A stretch of 64,000 nucleotides of DNA from Pseudomonas sp. RIT409. Lineage in GTDB: Bacteria; Pseudomonadota; Gammaproteobacteria; Pseudomonadales; Pseudomonadaceae. The notes below the pieces were generated by a model that was not told the DNA's origin, made no database searches, and worked only from the letters and a program-made list of their open reading frames with translations. Shown here in pieces: positions 36,682 to 45,558 of this stretch (position 1 is the stretch's first letter; each line of letters starts with the position of its first letter). The translations under genes were made by a program, and so were the position numbers. The stretch covers positions 124,001-188,000 of the forward strand of contig NZ_QARE02000010.1 of assembly GCF_003052515.2 (NCBI RefSeq). The letters are read 5' to 3'.

Positions 36682-36861
36682 ATGCCCCCCTTCTACATTC
36701 CGAAACGTCGCAAGACCACCGAACATCAATATCCCGCTGCGCGCATTCTGGGCCATCGGGATTTGTCACCCGACCTGAACAACGATGGAAAAATCACGCC
36801 CATCGAGTTCATCAAGGCGTGCCCGTCCTTCGATGTTGCGACTTGGCTCACGCAAAACTGA
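36682..36861 (+). pseudogene. C-terminal fragment of a T7-lysozyme-like N-acetylmuramoyl-L-alanine amidase
   Basis: A 59-codon frame reads MPPFYIPKRRKTTEHQYPAA then RILGHRDLSPDLNNDGKITP and ends IEFIKACPSFDVATWLTQN. The GHRD and ACPSFDV elements hold the C-terminal zinc-ligand His and Cys of Amidase_2 endolysins. The segment between them (D-L-N-N-D-G-K-I-x-x-x-E) is an EF-hand-like loop seen in phage and bacterial amidases of this group. The N-terminal half of the domain, with the first zinc His, is missing, so it cannot be an active amidase. It is most simply a degraded phage lysis gene. Upstream is the phosphatase terminator; downstream is the PhzF gene. Confidence 0.7.
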
Positions 36862-36984
36862 TTGCCCTGCACCACTCGCCAAACCACACACATTTACCGA
36901 AATCGAGTGCACATCTGTGCATGTACAGCGCGGTCGCGGCTGCCTAGAGTGACCGCGCCCATTCGCACCATCGAGGAGAGTGCT

Positions 36985-37821
36985 ATGCCGCAGACACTGA
37001 AGTTCCAGCAAGTCGACGTCTTTTCCAGCACGCCCACCGAAGGCAATCCGCTGGCGGTGGTCGGTGCTGCGGATGATATGACTGACGCGCAGATGGCCGC
37101 CTTCGCACGCTGGACCAACCTCAGCGAAACCACCTTTCTACTGCGTCCCACGCATCCGGACGCCGATTACCGCGTGCGCATCTTCACCACGACTCGGGAG
37201 CTGCCCTTCGCCGGGCATCCGACGCTGGGCAGTTGCTTCGTGTGGCTCGACAACGGTGGCGTACCCAAGGGGGAGGAAATCGTTCAGGAATGCGGCGCCG
37301 GGCTGGTAAGGATTCGCCGGGATGGCTCGCGCCTGGCGTTTTCCGCGCCGCCTCTGCTGCGCAGCGGGCCGGTGGAGACCGAAACGTTGCAAACCATCGC
37401 CTCGGGGTTACGCATCCCCGTCGAGCAGATCGTCGCCAGCCAATGGGCGGACAATGGGCCTGGCTGGGTGGCAGTCATGCTGGCCGACCGCGACGCGCTA
37501 CTGGCGATTCGCCCCGACTACACAGCGTTCAAGGGCCTCAACGTCGGTGTGGTGGCCCCATGGACTGGAGCCGACGCGGAAGCCGATTTCGAGGTCCGCG
37601 CATTTACCGGCGACCTTGGCGCCGAAGACCCGGTCACAGGCAGCCTCAACGCCAGCCTCGCCCAATGGCTGATTCCCGCCGGTCTGGCGCCAAGCATCTA
37701 CACCGCCCGGCAAGGCACGGCAATGGGGCATCGCGGGCGGATCAACATCAAACAGGTGGGTGAGCAGATCTGGATTGGCGGCGATGTGCAGCAATGCATT
37801 GAAGGTAAGTTGATGATTTAA
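36985..37821 (+). CDS. PhzF-family isomerase-like protein
   Basis: A 278-residue PhzF/diaminopimelate-epimerase-fold protein, started at MPQTLKFQQVDVFSS with GAGGAGAG upstream. Family signals are PTEGNPLAVVGAADDMTD, then NLSETTFLLRP with the catalytic Glu, the phosphate-loop-like RIFTTTRELPFAGHPTLGS, and EDPVTGSLNASLAQWLIP near the end. Most members are of unknown substrate; only PhzF of phenazine operons has a defined role. No phenazine genes are here. Confidence 0.9.
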   Translation: MPQTLKFQQVDVFSSTPTEGNPLAVVGAADDMTDAQMAAFARWTNLSETTFLLRPTHPDADYRVRIFTTTRELPFAGHPTLGSCFVWLDNGGVPKGEEIVQECGAGLVRIRRDGSRLAFSAPPLLRSGPVETETLQTIASGLRIPVEQIVASQWADNGPGWVAVMLADRDALLAIRPDYTAFKGLNVGVVAPWTGADAEADFEVRAFTGDLGAEDPVTGSLNASLAQWLIPAGLAPSIYTARQGTAMGHRGRINIKQVGEQIWIGGDVQQCIEGKLMI

Positions 37822-37913
37822 AATATAACGGTCGATTCGTAACAGAGCGGGCACTTTAACCCGTTCTGTTTAAATTTAGTCATTTATTGTCTGGATCACT
37901 CACCACTTGGTAA

Positions 37914-38198
37914 TTAATCGCCGTAATGATCATACTCATCTTCTAAGTCATCTTGAGATGACGGAGATTTCGACGCAACGAGATCGATAAGCTGTTTCAC
38001 CGTTTGAGCCTTGAGATACTCATCATCGCCAATCGATATACCCATTTCCTTCTCCAAGTATAACCGGAGTTCAGCATGATCCGAATCATCAAGGTTCAAG
38101 TCCTCTATTAGTCTGGATTCGGGGTTTATTAACGTTCTATCAACTCTCTTGCCTTCCAGCCAATCGATCAACACATTCTCAATATATTGCCTGTCCAT
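37914..38198 (-). CDS. Orphan acyl-carrier-protein-like small protein
   Basis: A 94-residue acidic protein. The core IEDLNLDDSDHAELRLYLEK aligns with the ACP helix-II motif (usually DLGLDSLD), keeping a possible phosphopantetheine Ser but with Asp instead of Leu after it. The following EMGISIGDDEYLKAQTVKQL also matches the ACP pattern. A C-terminal acidic tail (SSQDDLEDEYDHYGD) is unusual. The gene and its flanks (37830-38330) are clearly AT-richer than the surroundings, suggesting recent transfer. No ketosynthase or transferase genes are adjacent, so its partner is unknown. Confidence 0.7.
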   Translation of the reverse strand: MDRQYIENVLIDWLEGKRVDRTLINPESRLIEDLNLDDSDHAELRLYLEKEMGISIGDDEYLKAQTVKQLIDLVASKSPSSQDDLEDEYDHYGD

Positions 38199-38327
38199 AG
38201 CACACCTCTAAATTTAGTTTGAGCTCAGCAACTTCCAAAGTATAAAGAACAAGACAGATCGCATTAGATTTTTTCGCGATTAAAGATATAGCATCGCCCT
38301 ATCGCCCTATGTGTCATTCCACTACGA

Positions 38328-39551
38328 TCAAACTTTGGAAAGTGTGGCGCTGGTCGCGCGTTGAAAGGCCTGTGACTCGCAAGGCAGTCGCATCGTTAGC
38401 AACGCCAACAACACCGCCACGACGCCAATCGCCACGTACACGCCAACGAATGAGCCATTGGCGCTGGCCAGCCAGCCGCCGCAAAAGTTGCCGATCATTC
38501 CGCCCACGCCCTGCATGATGTTGGCCACGCCGAACAGCGTCACGGCAAGCGCCGCGCTGCTGGCCATCTTCGAGACGTAGGCGGGAATAAGGCCGAAGAT
38601 CGGGTAGAACGCCACCGCGAACAGCACGCCCGCGACCAGCGGCCAGTAACCGACCGGGTGCACGACGAGGACCAGCGCAGCCAGTGCGACGCAGACATAG
38701 ACCAGTATCATCGTCAACCGCAAGCCGATGCGGTCTGACAGCCAGCCCACAGAGAGGCCGGCGAACATGCCAACGAAGCCGATACTCGCCCAGATCTGCG
38801 CGGTGTAGGTCACGTCAAAATTCAGCTCCGTCCGCAGGTAGGACGACAAGTAATTCTGAAACGGAAAAGTCGAAAAGCCGAGCAGGAAGTTCATCGCCCA
38901 CACCGTCAGCACCCAAGGCTGCATCAGCGAGGAAACGCCGATACGTTTCGCAGGAACATTCGCGGCCGCTGCTTCGGGTTCGCGCGTGAACAACTCGGCT
39001 TTCCTGAAAGCCAACAAGACCGCAACAGCCAGCAGCATCGTAATGACGCCAACGATCCACCACACCGTCCGCCACTCCCCTCCAGGTGCGTAAATCGGCA
39101 CCAGCAGGCTATTGATGAACACGCCATAGCTGGTGCCACTGGACACCAGCCCCATGGCCATGCCGCGGTACTTGAACGCAACCGAACGGGCGATCACAGC
39201 CACCATTGGCACGAACACCGACGCGGCAGTCCCGGCCAGCACCGTCAGCAAAGCGCCGATGAGAATCACATTGTGCGCCTGGGACAACCCCAGCAACGCG
39301 AGCGCGCACACCACGCCAGATCCGAAAATAACCCAGCCACCACCCACCCGCGCAGTCAACCAGGCCGCCAGCAACGCACTGACCATGTAGCCAAACTGGC
39401 CTGCCGCCGTGATGCTGCCCACGTAGGAAATGTCGAAACCCAGGCTGGCGCGCATGTCAGGCACCAGTTGAGAGAAGAGGTAGATACCGAAGCCGAATGT
39501 CGCGGCCACCAAGCCGGTGAGCAACATCACAATCAACGCATTGATACGCAT
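38328..39551 (-). CDS. MFS transporter (YbfB/YeaN-like)
   Basis: A 407-residue 12-helix permease. The second ATG (39551) is used because AAGGA sits 8 bp upstream of it. MFS motifs include LSVGWLSDRIGLRLTMILVY in the central loop and MGLVSSGTSYGVFINSLLV in the middle helices. It is followed upstream by a TetR gene in the same orientation, 47 bp away. The TetR protein probably controls it. Substrate unknown. Confidence 0.88.
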   Translation of the reverse strand: MRINALIVMLLTGLVAATFGFGIYLFSQLVPDMRASLGFDISYVGSITAAGQFGYMVSALLAAWLTARVGGGWVIFGSGVVCALALLGLSQAHNVILIGALLTVLAGTAASVFVPMVAVIARSVAFKYRGMAMGLVSSGTSYGVFINSLLVPIYAPGGEWRTVWWIVGVITMLLAVAVLLAFRKAELFTREPEAAAANVPAKRIGVSSLMQPWVLTVWAMNFLLGFSTFPFQNYLSSYLRTELNFDVTYTAQIWASIGFVGMFAGLSVGWLSDRIGLRLTMILVYVCVALAALVLVVHPVGYWPLVAGVLFAVAFYPIFGLIPAYVSKMASSAALAVTLFGVANIMQGVGGMIGNFCGGWLASANGSFVGVYVAIGVVAVLLALLTMRLPCESQAFQRATSATLSKV

Positions 39552-39597
39552 CGTCAGCATCCTTTCGTCAATGAGAGGGGAACGTCACCTTGAAGGA

Positions 39598-40179
39598 TCA
39601 AGCCGTGGGTTGAGCGGCCTCGATCAGTTCGGCGGCGAGGTCTTTGGCCAGTAGAAAAACGCTGTCGTCGTTTTCCAGCGCCCCTGTCAGAAATGCGCCT
39701 TCCAATAGCAAGAAGAGTCGCCGAACCAGCACGTCAGGACGTTTGAGCCCGGCCATCACCGCCAGGTCGAGCAGGTGCTGCTTCACCCCGGTTTTGTGCC
39801 GCTCCACTGCCAGACGCACCGGGTGGTTACGGTCAGGGAACTCGGCAGCGGAATTCACGTAAGGGCAGCCCCGCAAGCCACCTTCGCGCAGCCACTGCCG
39901 ATGCAGATCGAACAAGCCCAGTAGCTTCTGCGCGGGAGACTCGCTGGCGGCCAGCGTTTGTTGTACAGCAGCCTCCCAGCGCTCATTGCGCTTGTCGAGG
40001 AACGCCACAATCAGCTCGTCCTTGGAGGCGAAATGCGCGTAAAGCGTCATCTTCGACATGCCCGCCGCCTCTGCCACCGCAGCAATGCCCGTGGCGTTGA
40101 TGCCGTCTCGAAAGAACAGCTTCGAGGCGGCATCGATCAGCCGCTGATGATTAGCGCCAGCGTCGCGGGACGTCGCCAT
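39598..40179 (-). CDS. TetR-family repressor
   Basis: A 193-residue regulator starting MATSRDAGANHQRLIDAASK. The HTH reads FFRDGINATGIAAVAEAAGM followed by SKMTLYAHFASKDELIVAFL, as in TetR_N. The C-terminal ligand domain includes GCPYVNSAAEFPDRNHPVR, typical of the TetR branch near YcdC-like proteins. It directly precedes the MFS gene in one operon and most likely represses it in response to an exported compound. Confidence 0.88.
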   Translation of the reverse strand: MATSRDAGANHQRLIDAASKLFFRDGINATGIAAVAEAAGMSKMTLYAHFASKDELIVAFLDKRNERWEAAVQQTLAASESPAQKLLGLFDLHRQWLREGGLRGCPYVNSAAEFPDRNHPVRLAVERHKTGVKQHLLDLAVMAGLKRPDVLVRRLFLLLEGAFLTGALENDDSVFLLAKDLAAELIEAAQPTA

Positions 40180-40275
40180 GGTATGACCTTGATCAGTGAC
40201 TGTACTGACCGGTAAGGATAGCCCCCGAAGACAGACGCGCAATGCTCGGCCTCGGCTTCCCGACGAAGAGCATAT

Positions 40276-40644
40276 TCAGCGGCAGGGGAAAGCGTTTTTC
40301 AGGGCAGCGACCACCAGTACCGATTCGTTGAGGTGCAGACTTTCCGGATGCTCTTCCAGTGACTGAACGACGATGCGCATCGACTGCACCATGGGAATCC
40401 CGCCGTCGGGCACGCAAACGAATTTCGGTGCGCCACCCGCCTCATGGAGAATGTCCAGTGTATCGATGGTGGCCTGCAGCACGCCGACACAATGGCCGAC
40501 ACCCACCGGATTCTTCGCCATGCCGCCATTCATGCTGTTGATGCCGTCCTGGCACTCCAGCAGCAATTTATTGCCATCGGCCAGAGCGGCGGTGCTGAAG
40601 CACAGGACCATGAGCACGAAGCCGCACAACGTGGACCGCATCAT
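40276..40644 (-). CDS. Rap1a/Tai-type immunity-protein-fold small secreted protein
   Basis: A 122-residue protein with a signal peptide (about MMRSTLCGFVLMVLCFSTAA then LA). The mature part keeps the Rap1a/Tai pattern: LLLECQDGIN, VGHCVGVLQATIDTLD, FVCVPDGGIPMVQSMRIVVQ, then HPESLHLNESVLVVAALKNA and FPC, with four cysteines for two disulphides. Such proteins include periplasmic immunity proteins to T6SS amidases, but most genomic relatives are not next to an effector. Its ATG overlaps the pantothenate-kinase stop, so it is translationally coupled to that gene. No effector gene is visible. Confidence 0.75.
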   Translation of the reverse strand: MMRSTLCGFVLMVLCFSTAALADGNKLLLECQDGINSMNGGMAKNPVGVGHCVGVLQATIDTLDILHEAGGAPKFVCVPDGGIPMVQSMRIVVQSLEEHPESLHLNESVLVVAALKNAFPCR

Positions 40645-41570
40645 CAACGCAGCCACAGTTCCTTGACCGAGTGGTCTGCCGCCTTGCGCACCACCAGACT
40701 GGCACGCTCGCGGGTCGGCAGGATGTTTTCCAGCAGGTTCGGACGGTTGATCTCCCGCCAGATCTTGCGCGCGGCATCTGGCGATTTCTCCGGCGGCAGG
40801 TCGGCCAATTCACGGAAATAGGCGCCTCGCGCGCGGAAAGCAGTCCGTTGCAGCATGAGGAAGCGCTCGACGTACCAGCGCTCGATGTCGCCTTCGTCGG
40901 CATCCAGGTAAATCGAGAAATCGAAGAAGTCGGACACGATCGTCCCGGGCTTCTGGCCGTCGTTGCCTTCGGTTTGCAGCACGTTCAGGCCCTCGAAGAT
41001 CAGGATGTCAGGCTGGCTGACCTCCAGAAACGTGTCCGGCACGATGTCGTAACTGATGTGGGAATAGACCGGGGCACTGATTTTGGCCACCCCCGCTTTC
41101 AGGTCGGAGAGAAACTTGACCATGCGCTTGCGATCGTAGCTTTCCGGAAAACCCTTGCGGTGCATGATGTCATCCGCCGCCAGCTTCGCGTTGGGATGCA
41201 GAAACCCGTCGGTGGTAATCAGGTCAACCCGAGGATGGTCGGGCCAACGCGCCATCAGTGCCTGGAGCACCCGAGCGAAGGTGCTTTTGCCCACCGCGAC
41301 GCTGCCGGCCACCGCCACCACATAGGTCTGTTTTTTCGCCGGTCGGCCGAGGAATGTGTCCTTGATGCTGGCCAGATTGCGCGCGGCATTGACATGCAGG
41401 TTGATCAGGCGGGACAGCGGGAGGTAGATGTTGACGACATCTTCCAGGGAAATATCTTCGTTCACGCCTCGTAACGCCGCCAGGTCTTCTTCGGACAACG
41501 TCAGTGGCGTGCTGGCGCGCAGCCCCGCCCATTCCTTGCTGGTCATTACGAGATAGTCATCAGGCGCCAT
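40644..41570 (-). CDS. coaA: Type I pantothenate kinase
   Basis: A 308-residue P-loop kinase of the E. coli CoaA type. The P-loop is VVAVAGSVAVGKSTFARVLQ, preceded by FLGRPAKKQTY, and followed by LITTDGFLHPNAKLAADDIM and KGFPESYDRKRMVKFLSDLK. GGAAGG lies 6 bp before the ATG. It phosphorylates pantothenate, the first step of coenzyme A synthesis. P. aeruginosa relies on the type III enzyme CoaX encoded elsewhere; a type I gene in a pseudomonad is unusual and may be an extra or acquired copy. Its partner Rap1a-like ORF is coupled downstream. Confidence 0.93.
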   Translation of the reverse strand: MAPDDYLVMTSKEWAGLRASTPLTLSEEDLAALRGVNEDISLEDVVNIYLPLSRLINLHVNAARNLASIKDTFLGRPAKKQTYVVAVAGSVAVGKSTFARVLQALMARWPDHPRVDLITTDGFLHPNAKLAADDIMHRKGFPESYDRKRMVKFLSDLKAGVAKISAPVYSHISYDIVPDTFLEVSQPDILIFEGLNVLQTEGNDGQKPGTIVSDFFDFSIYLDADEGDIERWYVERFLMLQRTAFRARGAYFRELADLPPEKSPDAARKIWREINRPNLLENILPTRERASLVVRKAADHSVKELWLR

Positions 41571-41928
41571 CTATAGCCTTCCAATCCAGGTGTCGGAATC
41601 GACAATGGTGCGAAGACTATCGTATTGACCCAAAAACCGGGCAGATTTCTTTGATTTCCCACGCTTTTATCGACGCGATGGCGTCGGGCTTGGCCTATGC
41701 CCAAGGTGTCCGACCGATTGCCCACAGATTCGCCATCGGGGACGGGACAGTTTCCAGATGTTGCCTACGGAGCGCGTGTCGGTCGGCCTACATCCAACCC
41801 TTCGGCCAGCCCCGATCATGACGCTGGTCGTGACAGGTTGTTTCCAATGGAGGCCGTGCGAATGCCGCCGCTCTACACCGCCGACGGCCTTGCCCTTATC
41901 GACCGATGAACACGGGATTGCCCTGGAT

Positions 41929-43260
41929 ATGCCGATCAAGCTGGAAATGAAAACCACCGACCCCGAGAAGATGGAGCTCGCCGTTCGCTACTGGGCGATG
42001 AGTGAAACCGGGGATTTCGTGGAAAAAGTAGTGGATCTGGTGCCTTTTCGTGACATCGTCCACAGCGGCACGTTGGCCGCGCATGTGCGGGAATGGTGTC
42101 GCGCTTACGACGAAAACCTGACCTGCCCTGATTGCGGTGCCTGCCGGGAAGTGACCAGCCGCTCCGCCGTCAAGAGGTTTCCGCAGAAGTCCCCCCTCCC
42201 CTGTTCCGACTGCAGGACGATACGCGAAAGAGAGCAACGCGAGGCCCGCGCTGCCGAAACCGCCGCGCTGGAGGCTCAATTGAGCGCCTACATCGCTCAG
42301 TTACCTTCCACGCCCATCGACTACCAACAACTGAGCGATGACCAAGCCTTGTTGCTGCTTGCGCTGAATGCCGCCCTGTCCCCGCGACTGGGCTCGGCAG
42401 CCTTCTGCGTGAGTGATTGCAAAGCGATCGCCCCGTTGGACGTCAGCGTCTTCATCGACAGGTTGCGCTGCGCAGACGCAATCCGCGAAGCGCCGCTCGA
42501 CGCTTCTCCAGGCACTTACTACCTGCAGGACGGTGAACTGTGGTTTCAAAAGTCCTATGTCGCCTACCGCCTGGCTCCGGATATCCATTTCGGAGCAACC
42601 GACGAGGCTCTGTCGGTACTCATCGAACGGGAATATTCGGACACGTCCGCCCTGTTCGATCTCTGGCTGGACTTCGCCACGGCCGATGCCATGCGCTATT
42701 TCTTCGATAAGTGCACGGCGTTCAATCATGACGTGGATGTCGATCAGTTCAAGGAAATCAGAAGCACGCTGCGCGAAGCCTTGAAAACCTGGAGCGTGTC
42801 TCAAGTCTGGTTCGTGGCCTGGAAATGCGTGAAAGACGCCGCCAGCCTGGCGAGGCTGGTTTATTACTCCGAAGCCCGCGCCACGGCGACCCTCCCTGGG
42901 AAAATTCTCAGGGCCCTGGAAAAGGCAGAGAAAGACGAGACGAACATTCGCAAATGGGACCGCCCTGACCACCAGCCCTCGGGTACGCTGGGCATGCTGT
43001 TTACCGAGATGTTCGGCATCGATGAGGACACGCCTGGCAAAGAAGTCCTGAGCCGGCTCAAAGCCCTGCGCGCTGAGACATCAGCCGTCAGCCAAACAAC
43101 GCCCCAGCCTGAACCGGTGCGGCGTTGGCTGAGTGAGGCGTTGATCAACGACAACGGCCCGCAGATGCTGCGTGAGCTGGTCGAGCTGACCCGCGAAGGC
43201 CATGACATCGACCACGCCATCGGCCTTCTGCTCGCATCCTGTACGGGATCGCACGCCTGA
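41929..43260 (+). CDS. Large zinc-ribbon hypothetical protein
   Basis: About 443 residues from an ATG at 41929; ATGs at 41818 and 41953 are also possible. Near the N-terminus two Cys-X2-Cys pairs (LTCPDCGACREV and SPLPCSDCRTI) form a likely zinc ribbon, followed by a Glu/Arg-rich helix (REREQREARAAETAALEAQL). The rest (about residues 130-400) has no family that I recognise and includes several tryptophan-containing helical segments. No signal peptide is seen. It stands alone between the pantothenate kinase and a 68-aa ORF. The length and codon use support a real gene; the function is unknown. Confidence 0.68.
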   Translation: MPIKLEMKTTDPEKMELAVRYWAMSETGDFVEKVVDLVPFRDIVHSGTLAAHVREWCRAYDENLTCPDCGACREVTSRSAVKRFPQKSPLPCSDCRTIREREQREARAAETAALEAQLSAYIAQLPSTPIDYQQLSDDQALLLLALNAALSPRLGSAAFCVSDCKAIAPLDVSVFIDRLRCADAIREAPLDASPGTYYLQDGELWFQKSYVAYRLAPDIHFGATDEALSVLIEREYSDTSALFDLWLDFATADAMRYFFDKCTAFNHDVDVDQFKEIRSTLREALKTWSVSQVWFVAWKCVKDAASLARLVYYSEARATATLPGKILRALEKAEKDETNIRKWDRPDHQPSGTLGMLFTEMFGIDEDTPGKEVLSRLKALRAETSAVSQTTPQPEPVRRWLSEALINDNGPQMLRELVELTREGHDIDHAIGLLLASCTGSHA

Positions 43261-43375
43261 GAAAACGTCACCCCACGCGTGCGCCGAAAGAATCGCAGCG
43301 ACGCTGCAAATAGATTGAACTCCCGCATCGCCTCTGGTGACGAATAGCCACTACTCACCAGCGGAGGCATTTTCG

Positions 43376-43582
43376 ATGCGGCTCGAATCCTTGGCGTTGC
43401 GACTTCTGAATACCCTCACCGATGAGGTGGCGTCACGAGTTTCCCCGCTGGATTTCACCGCGCTGCTGTATCTCCGGGATCAGGGTTTTGCGCAAGTGTC
43501 GGTCGAAAATGGCTGTGTCGTGGCCGAGCGAACCCCCGCCGGCAAACGATTCGCCCATGACCGGGCTGGCCGACGCGCATGA
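43376..43582 (+). CDS. Small hypothetical protein (68 aa)
   Basis: A 68-residue frame starting MRLESLALRLLNTLTDEVAS with GCGGAGG 9 bp upstream. It has an amphipathic helical start and a short C-terminal region (ERTPAGKRFAHDRAGRRA) rich in Arg. No family is recognised. It is convergent with the SF1 helicase gene, whose stop is only about 9 bp away. The good ribosome site is the main support. Confidence 0.5.
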   Translation: MRLESLALRLLNTLTDEVASRVSPLDFTALLYLRDQGFAQVSVENGCVVAERTPAGKRFAHDRAGRRA

Positions 43583-43590
43583 ACAGGGCG

Positions 43591-45552
43591 TCAATAGCCG
43601 TGGGATTCTCGGAATTTCTGGTAGTTGTGGTATTCGATCCATTCGACCACATCGTAGGGCACATAGAGCTGTCGAGTTGCCCTTGAAATAGCGATGTAGA
43701 CCGCACAGATGCGCTGATCGAAATCGTACGCGTCCTTGAATTTCACGTTGGTCAGCAGTTCCGGCGTGAGCAACACCTGCTCGAACTCCATGCCCCCCGC
43801 CTCCTCCGCGCGCATCAGGACACAGCGCTTGGACGGGTCGCCAGACAGGCGGCTCAAGCGCGTGACGTCGGCCATGTTGAAGCCCTGATCCAGGCGCTGC
43901 TCGACCCACAGGAAAGCTTCATCGAACCGATTCGCAGCACGCACCCGCTGCCAGTCGGACATGTCGCTGAAATACGCGTGAAGCCCGAGCGCACTTCGCT
44001 CGGGCGCGTAGAAGTCCGGTTTGAACAGGCCGACGGCCGTGTTCATGAAGTGCTCGAAGTCCCGTTGCGACGCCGCATCCTGATAACCGAAGGCGCAACG
44101 GGCGGCATGCAGCTCCATGGCCCACTTCATCATGTCCCAAGGCGACGCGGTCAGGATCACGCAGCCCTCGGGCGGCACGAAACCCTCGGGGTATTGCTCG
44201 ATGCCGACATCTGCATCCCGCGCGCCCTCGAACGGCAACTTGCCCTTCTCCGAATGCTGATGGATCAACGGATTGACCAACCGCTCGACGTTACGCCCCG
44301 AACGCACCGAGTAACTGATGTCGGTCTGGCGCACCCGGGGGCCGCGTTTGACCATCGCTCTCCCGGGGTGCTGGTACTCGTCACCCAACGTAATGAGCAC
44401 CTGCTTGCCACGTTCGATGATTTGCAGCAATGCCGGGGCAATGTCCTGGCTTTCGTCGACCAGAACGTGACTGTAGCGATCCGGCATCGCACAACCGTTC
44501 AGGTTTGCCCGTTTCAACATCCACAACGCCTCGAATCCAGTCTGGCTCCCCCATTCGGGATGCCTGTCGAGGTAAACCCAGAGGCGACTGGCGTATTCGA
44601 GCAAGACCTGCTGCTCCAGCGGGCTGAGGGCCAGATTGAAATGCGGCAGGTGCTTGCCCGCCAGGCTGTGCTCCCAGGATTGGCAATAACACTCGAGCAC
44701 TTTGAGGCACAGGTCCAGCGTGGCCTGGGGACCTTGATCGCGAAAGCCGAGAATGTTCAGGGTTTGCGCCAGCGCTTGCTTGCTCGGCACGCTCTCCGTC
44801 ACGCGCTCGGGCTCAAAGCGCGGGCCATTGAGCAACGCTTGAGCGAAAGCCTTGAACGTCGAGCCGGGGCCTTTGCCCTTGCCCTGCGCGCCTTTCAGCC
44901 GCTCGCGCAGCGCAGCGAGCTTGCCTGGCGTGCGCGCCAGCAGCAGCGTCCGCGCCGGAGGCAGACACTCCATCAGCACGCCCAGCAAATGACTCTTGCC
45001 GATTCCGGCATAACCCTGAACGTGCAGATCCTCGTCAAGATTGGCGCGAAACGTTCGGACCAGCTTGTCCTGCGCAGCGCTCAGCCAGCGCTCGCGATAG
45101 CGGGGCGTGATCAACCGCTCGCTGAATGGATCGTTCTGACGATGGTGGCGAGTTTTGTACTCAAGGTCCCACTGCCCATCCGCCAGCAGGTAATCCCTGG
45201 CCGCCACTTCTTCTTCCAGCAACAGCCGCAGATTGAGGCCCTTGATAGCGTTCAGGCCGAAATACAACTGGCGGGCGTCGAACAACCGCCGTGCCTCCGC
45301 CAACAACCCGCCTGCGGCAGCCCCTTGCGCCACTGACCAGGCGAGCAAACGCCCCAGCACCTTCTCGGCGGCAGCACAGGTCAGTTCGTTCTCCGACGCC
45401 TGCGCCAGGTTCTGGATCACCAGAACGGCCGCCAGTTCAGGCTCGCTCAGTGGGTCGAGCGCGTGCACGCCCTCGTTTTTCAGTCGCTCGCACGTTTCAG
45501 CGGTGACGGGCAGAAAGACCGGGCCTTGAAGCAGGAGATGTTCAGGTTGCAT
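43591..45552 (-). CDS. UvrD-like SF1 helicase of unknown role
   Basis: A 653-residue protein with superfamily-1 helicase motifs: Walker A VQGYAGIGKSHLLG (about 180-187), Walker B SHVLVDESQDIAPALL (365-370), motif III LITLGDEYQHPG (386-394) and motif VI ICAVYIAISRATRQLYVPYD near the end. About 170 residues precede the ATPase core and match no domain I know. It is preceded by a 135-aa gene with only 6 bp between, so the two form an operon. The pair ends next to the ffs attachment site but lies outside the element. Function unknown; a DNA-repair or defence role is possible. Confidence 0.82.
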   Translation of the reverse strand: MQPEHLLLQGPVFLPVTAETCERLKNEGVHALDPLSEPELAAVLVIQNLAQASENELTCAAAEKVLGRLLAWSVAQGAAAGGLLAEARRLFDARQLYFGLNAIKGLNLRLLLEEEVAARDYLLADGQWDLEYKTRHHRQNDPFSERLITPRYRERWLSAAQDKLVRTFRANLDEDLHVQGYAGIGKSHLLGVLMECLPPARTLLLARTPGKLAALRERLKGAQGKGKGPGSTFKAFAQALLNGPRFEPERVTESVPSKQALAQTLNILGFRDQGPQATLDLCLKVLECYCQSWEHSLAGKHLPHFNLALSPLEQQVLLEYASRLWVYLDRHPEWGSQTGFEALWMLKRANLNGCAMPDRYSHVLVDESQDIAPALLQIIERGKQVLITLGDEYQHPGRAMVKRGPRVRQTDISYSVRSGRNVERLVNPLIHQHSEKGKLPFEGARDADVGIEQYPEGFVPPEGCVILTASPWDMMKWAMELHAARCAFGYQDAASQRDFEHFMNTAVGLFKPDFYAPERSALGLHAYFSDMSDWQRVRAANRFDEAFLWVEQRLDQGFNMADVTRLSRLSGDPSKRCVLMRAEEAGGMEFEQVLLTPELLTNVKFKDAYDFDQRICAVYIAISRATRQLYVPYDVVEWIEYHNYQKFRESHGY

Positions 45553-45558
45553 ACAGCC

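Noticed and set aside
41571..41928. Upstream extension of the zinc-ribbon protein from 41758
   Set aside because: The extra residues have no features and several ATGs follow; the region is more likely promoter DNA, though a start at 41818 remains possible.
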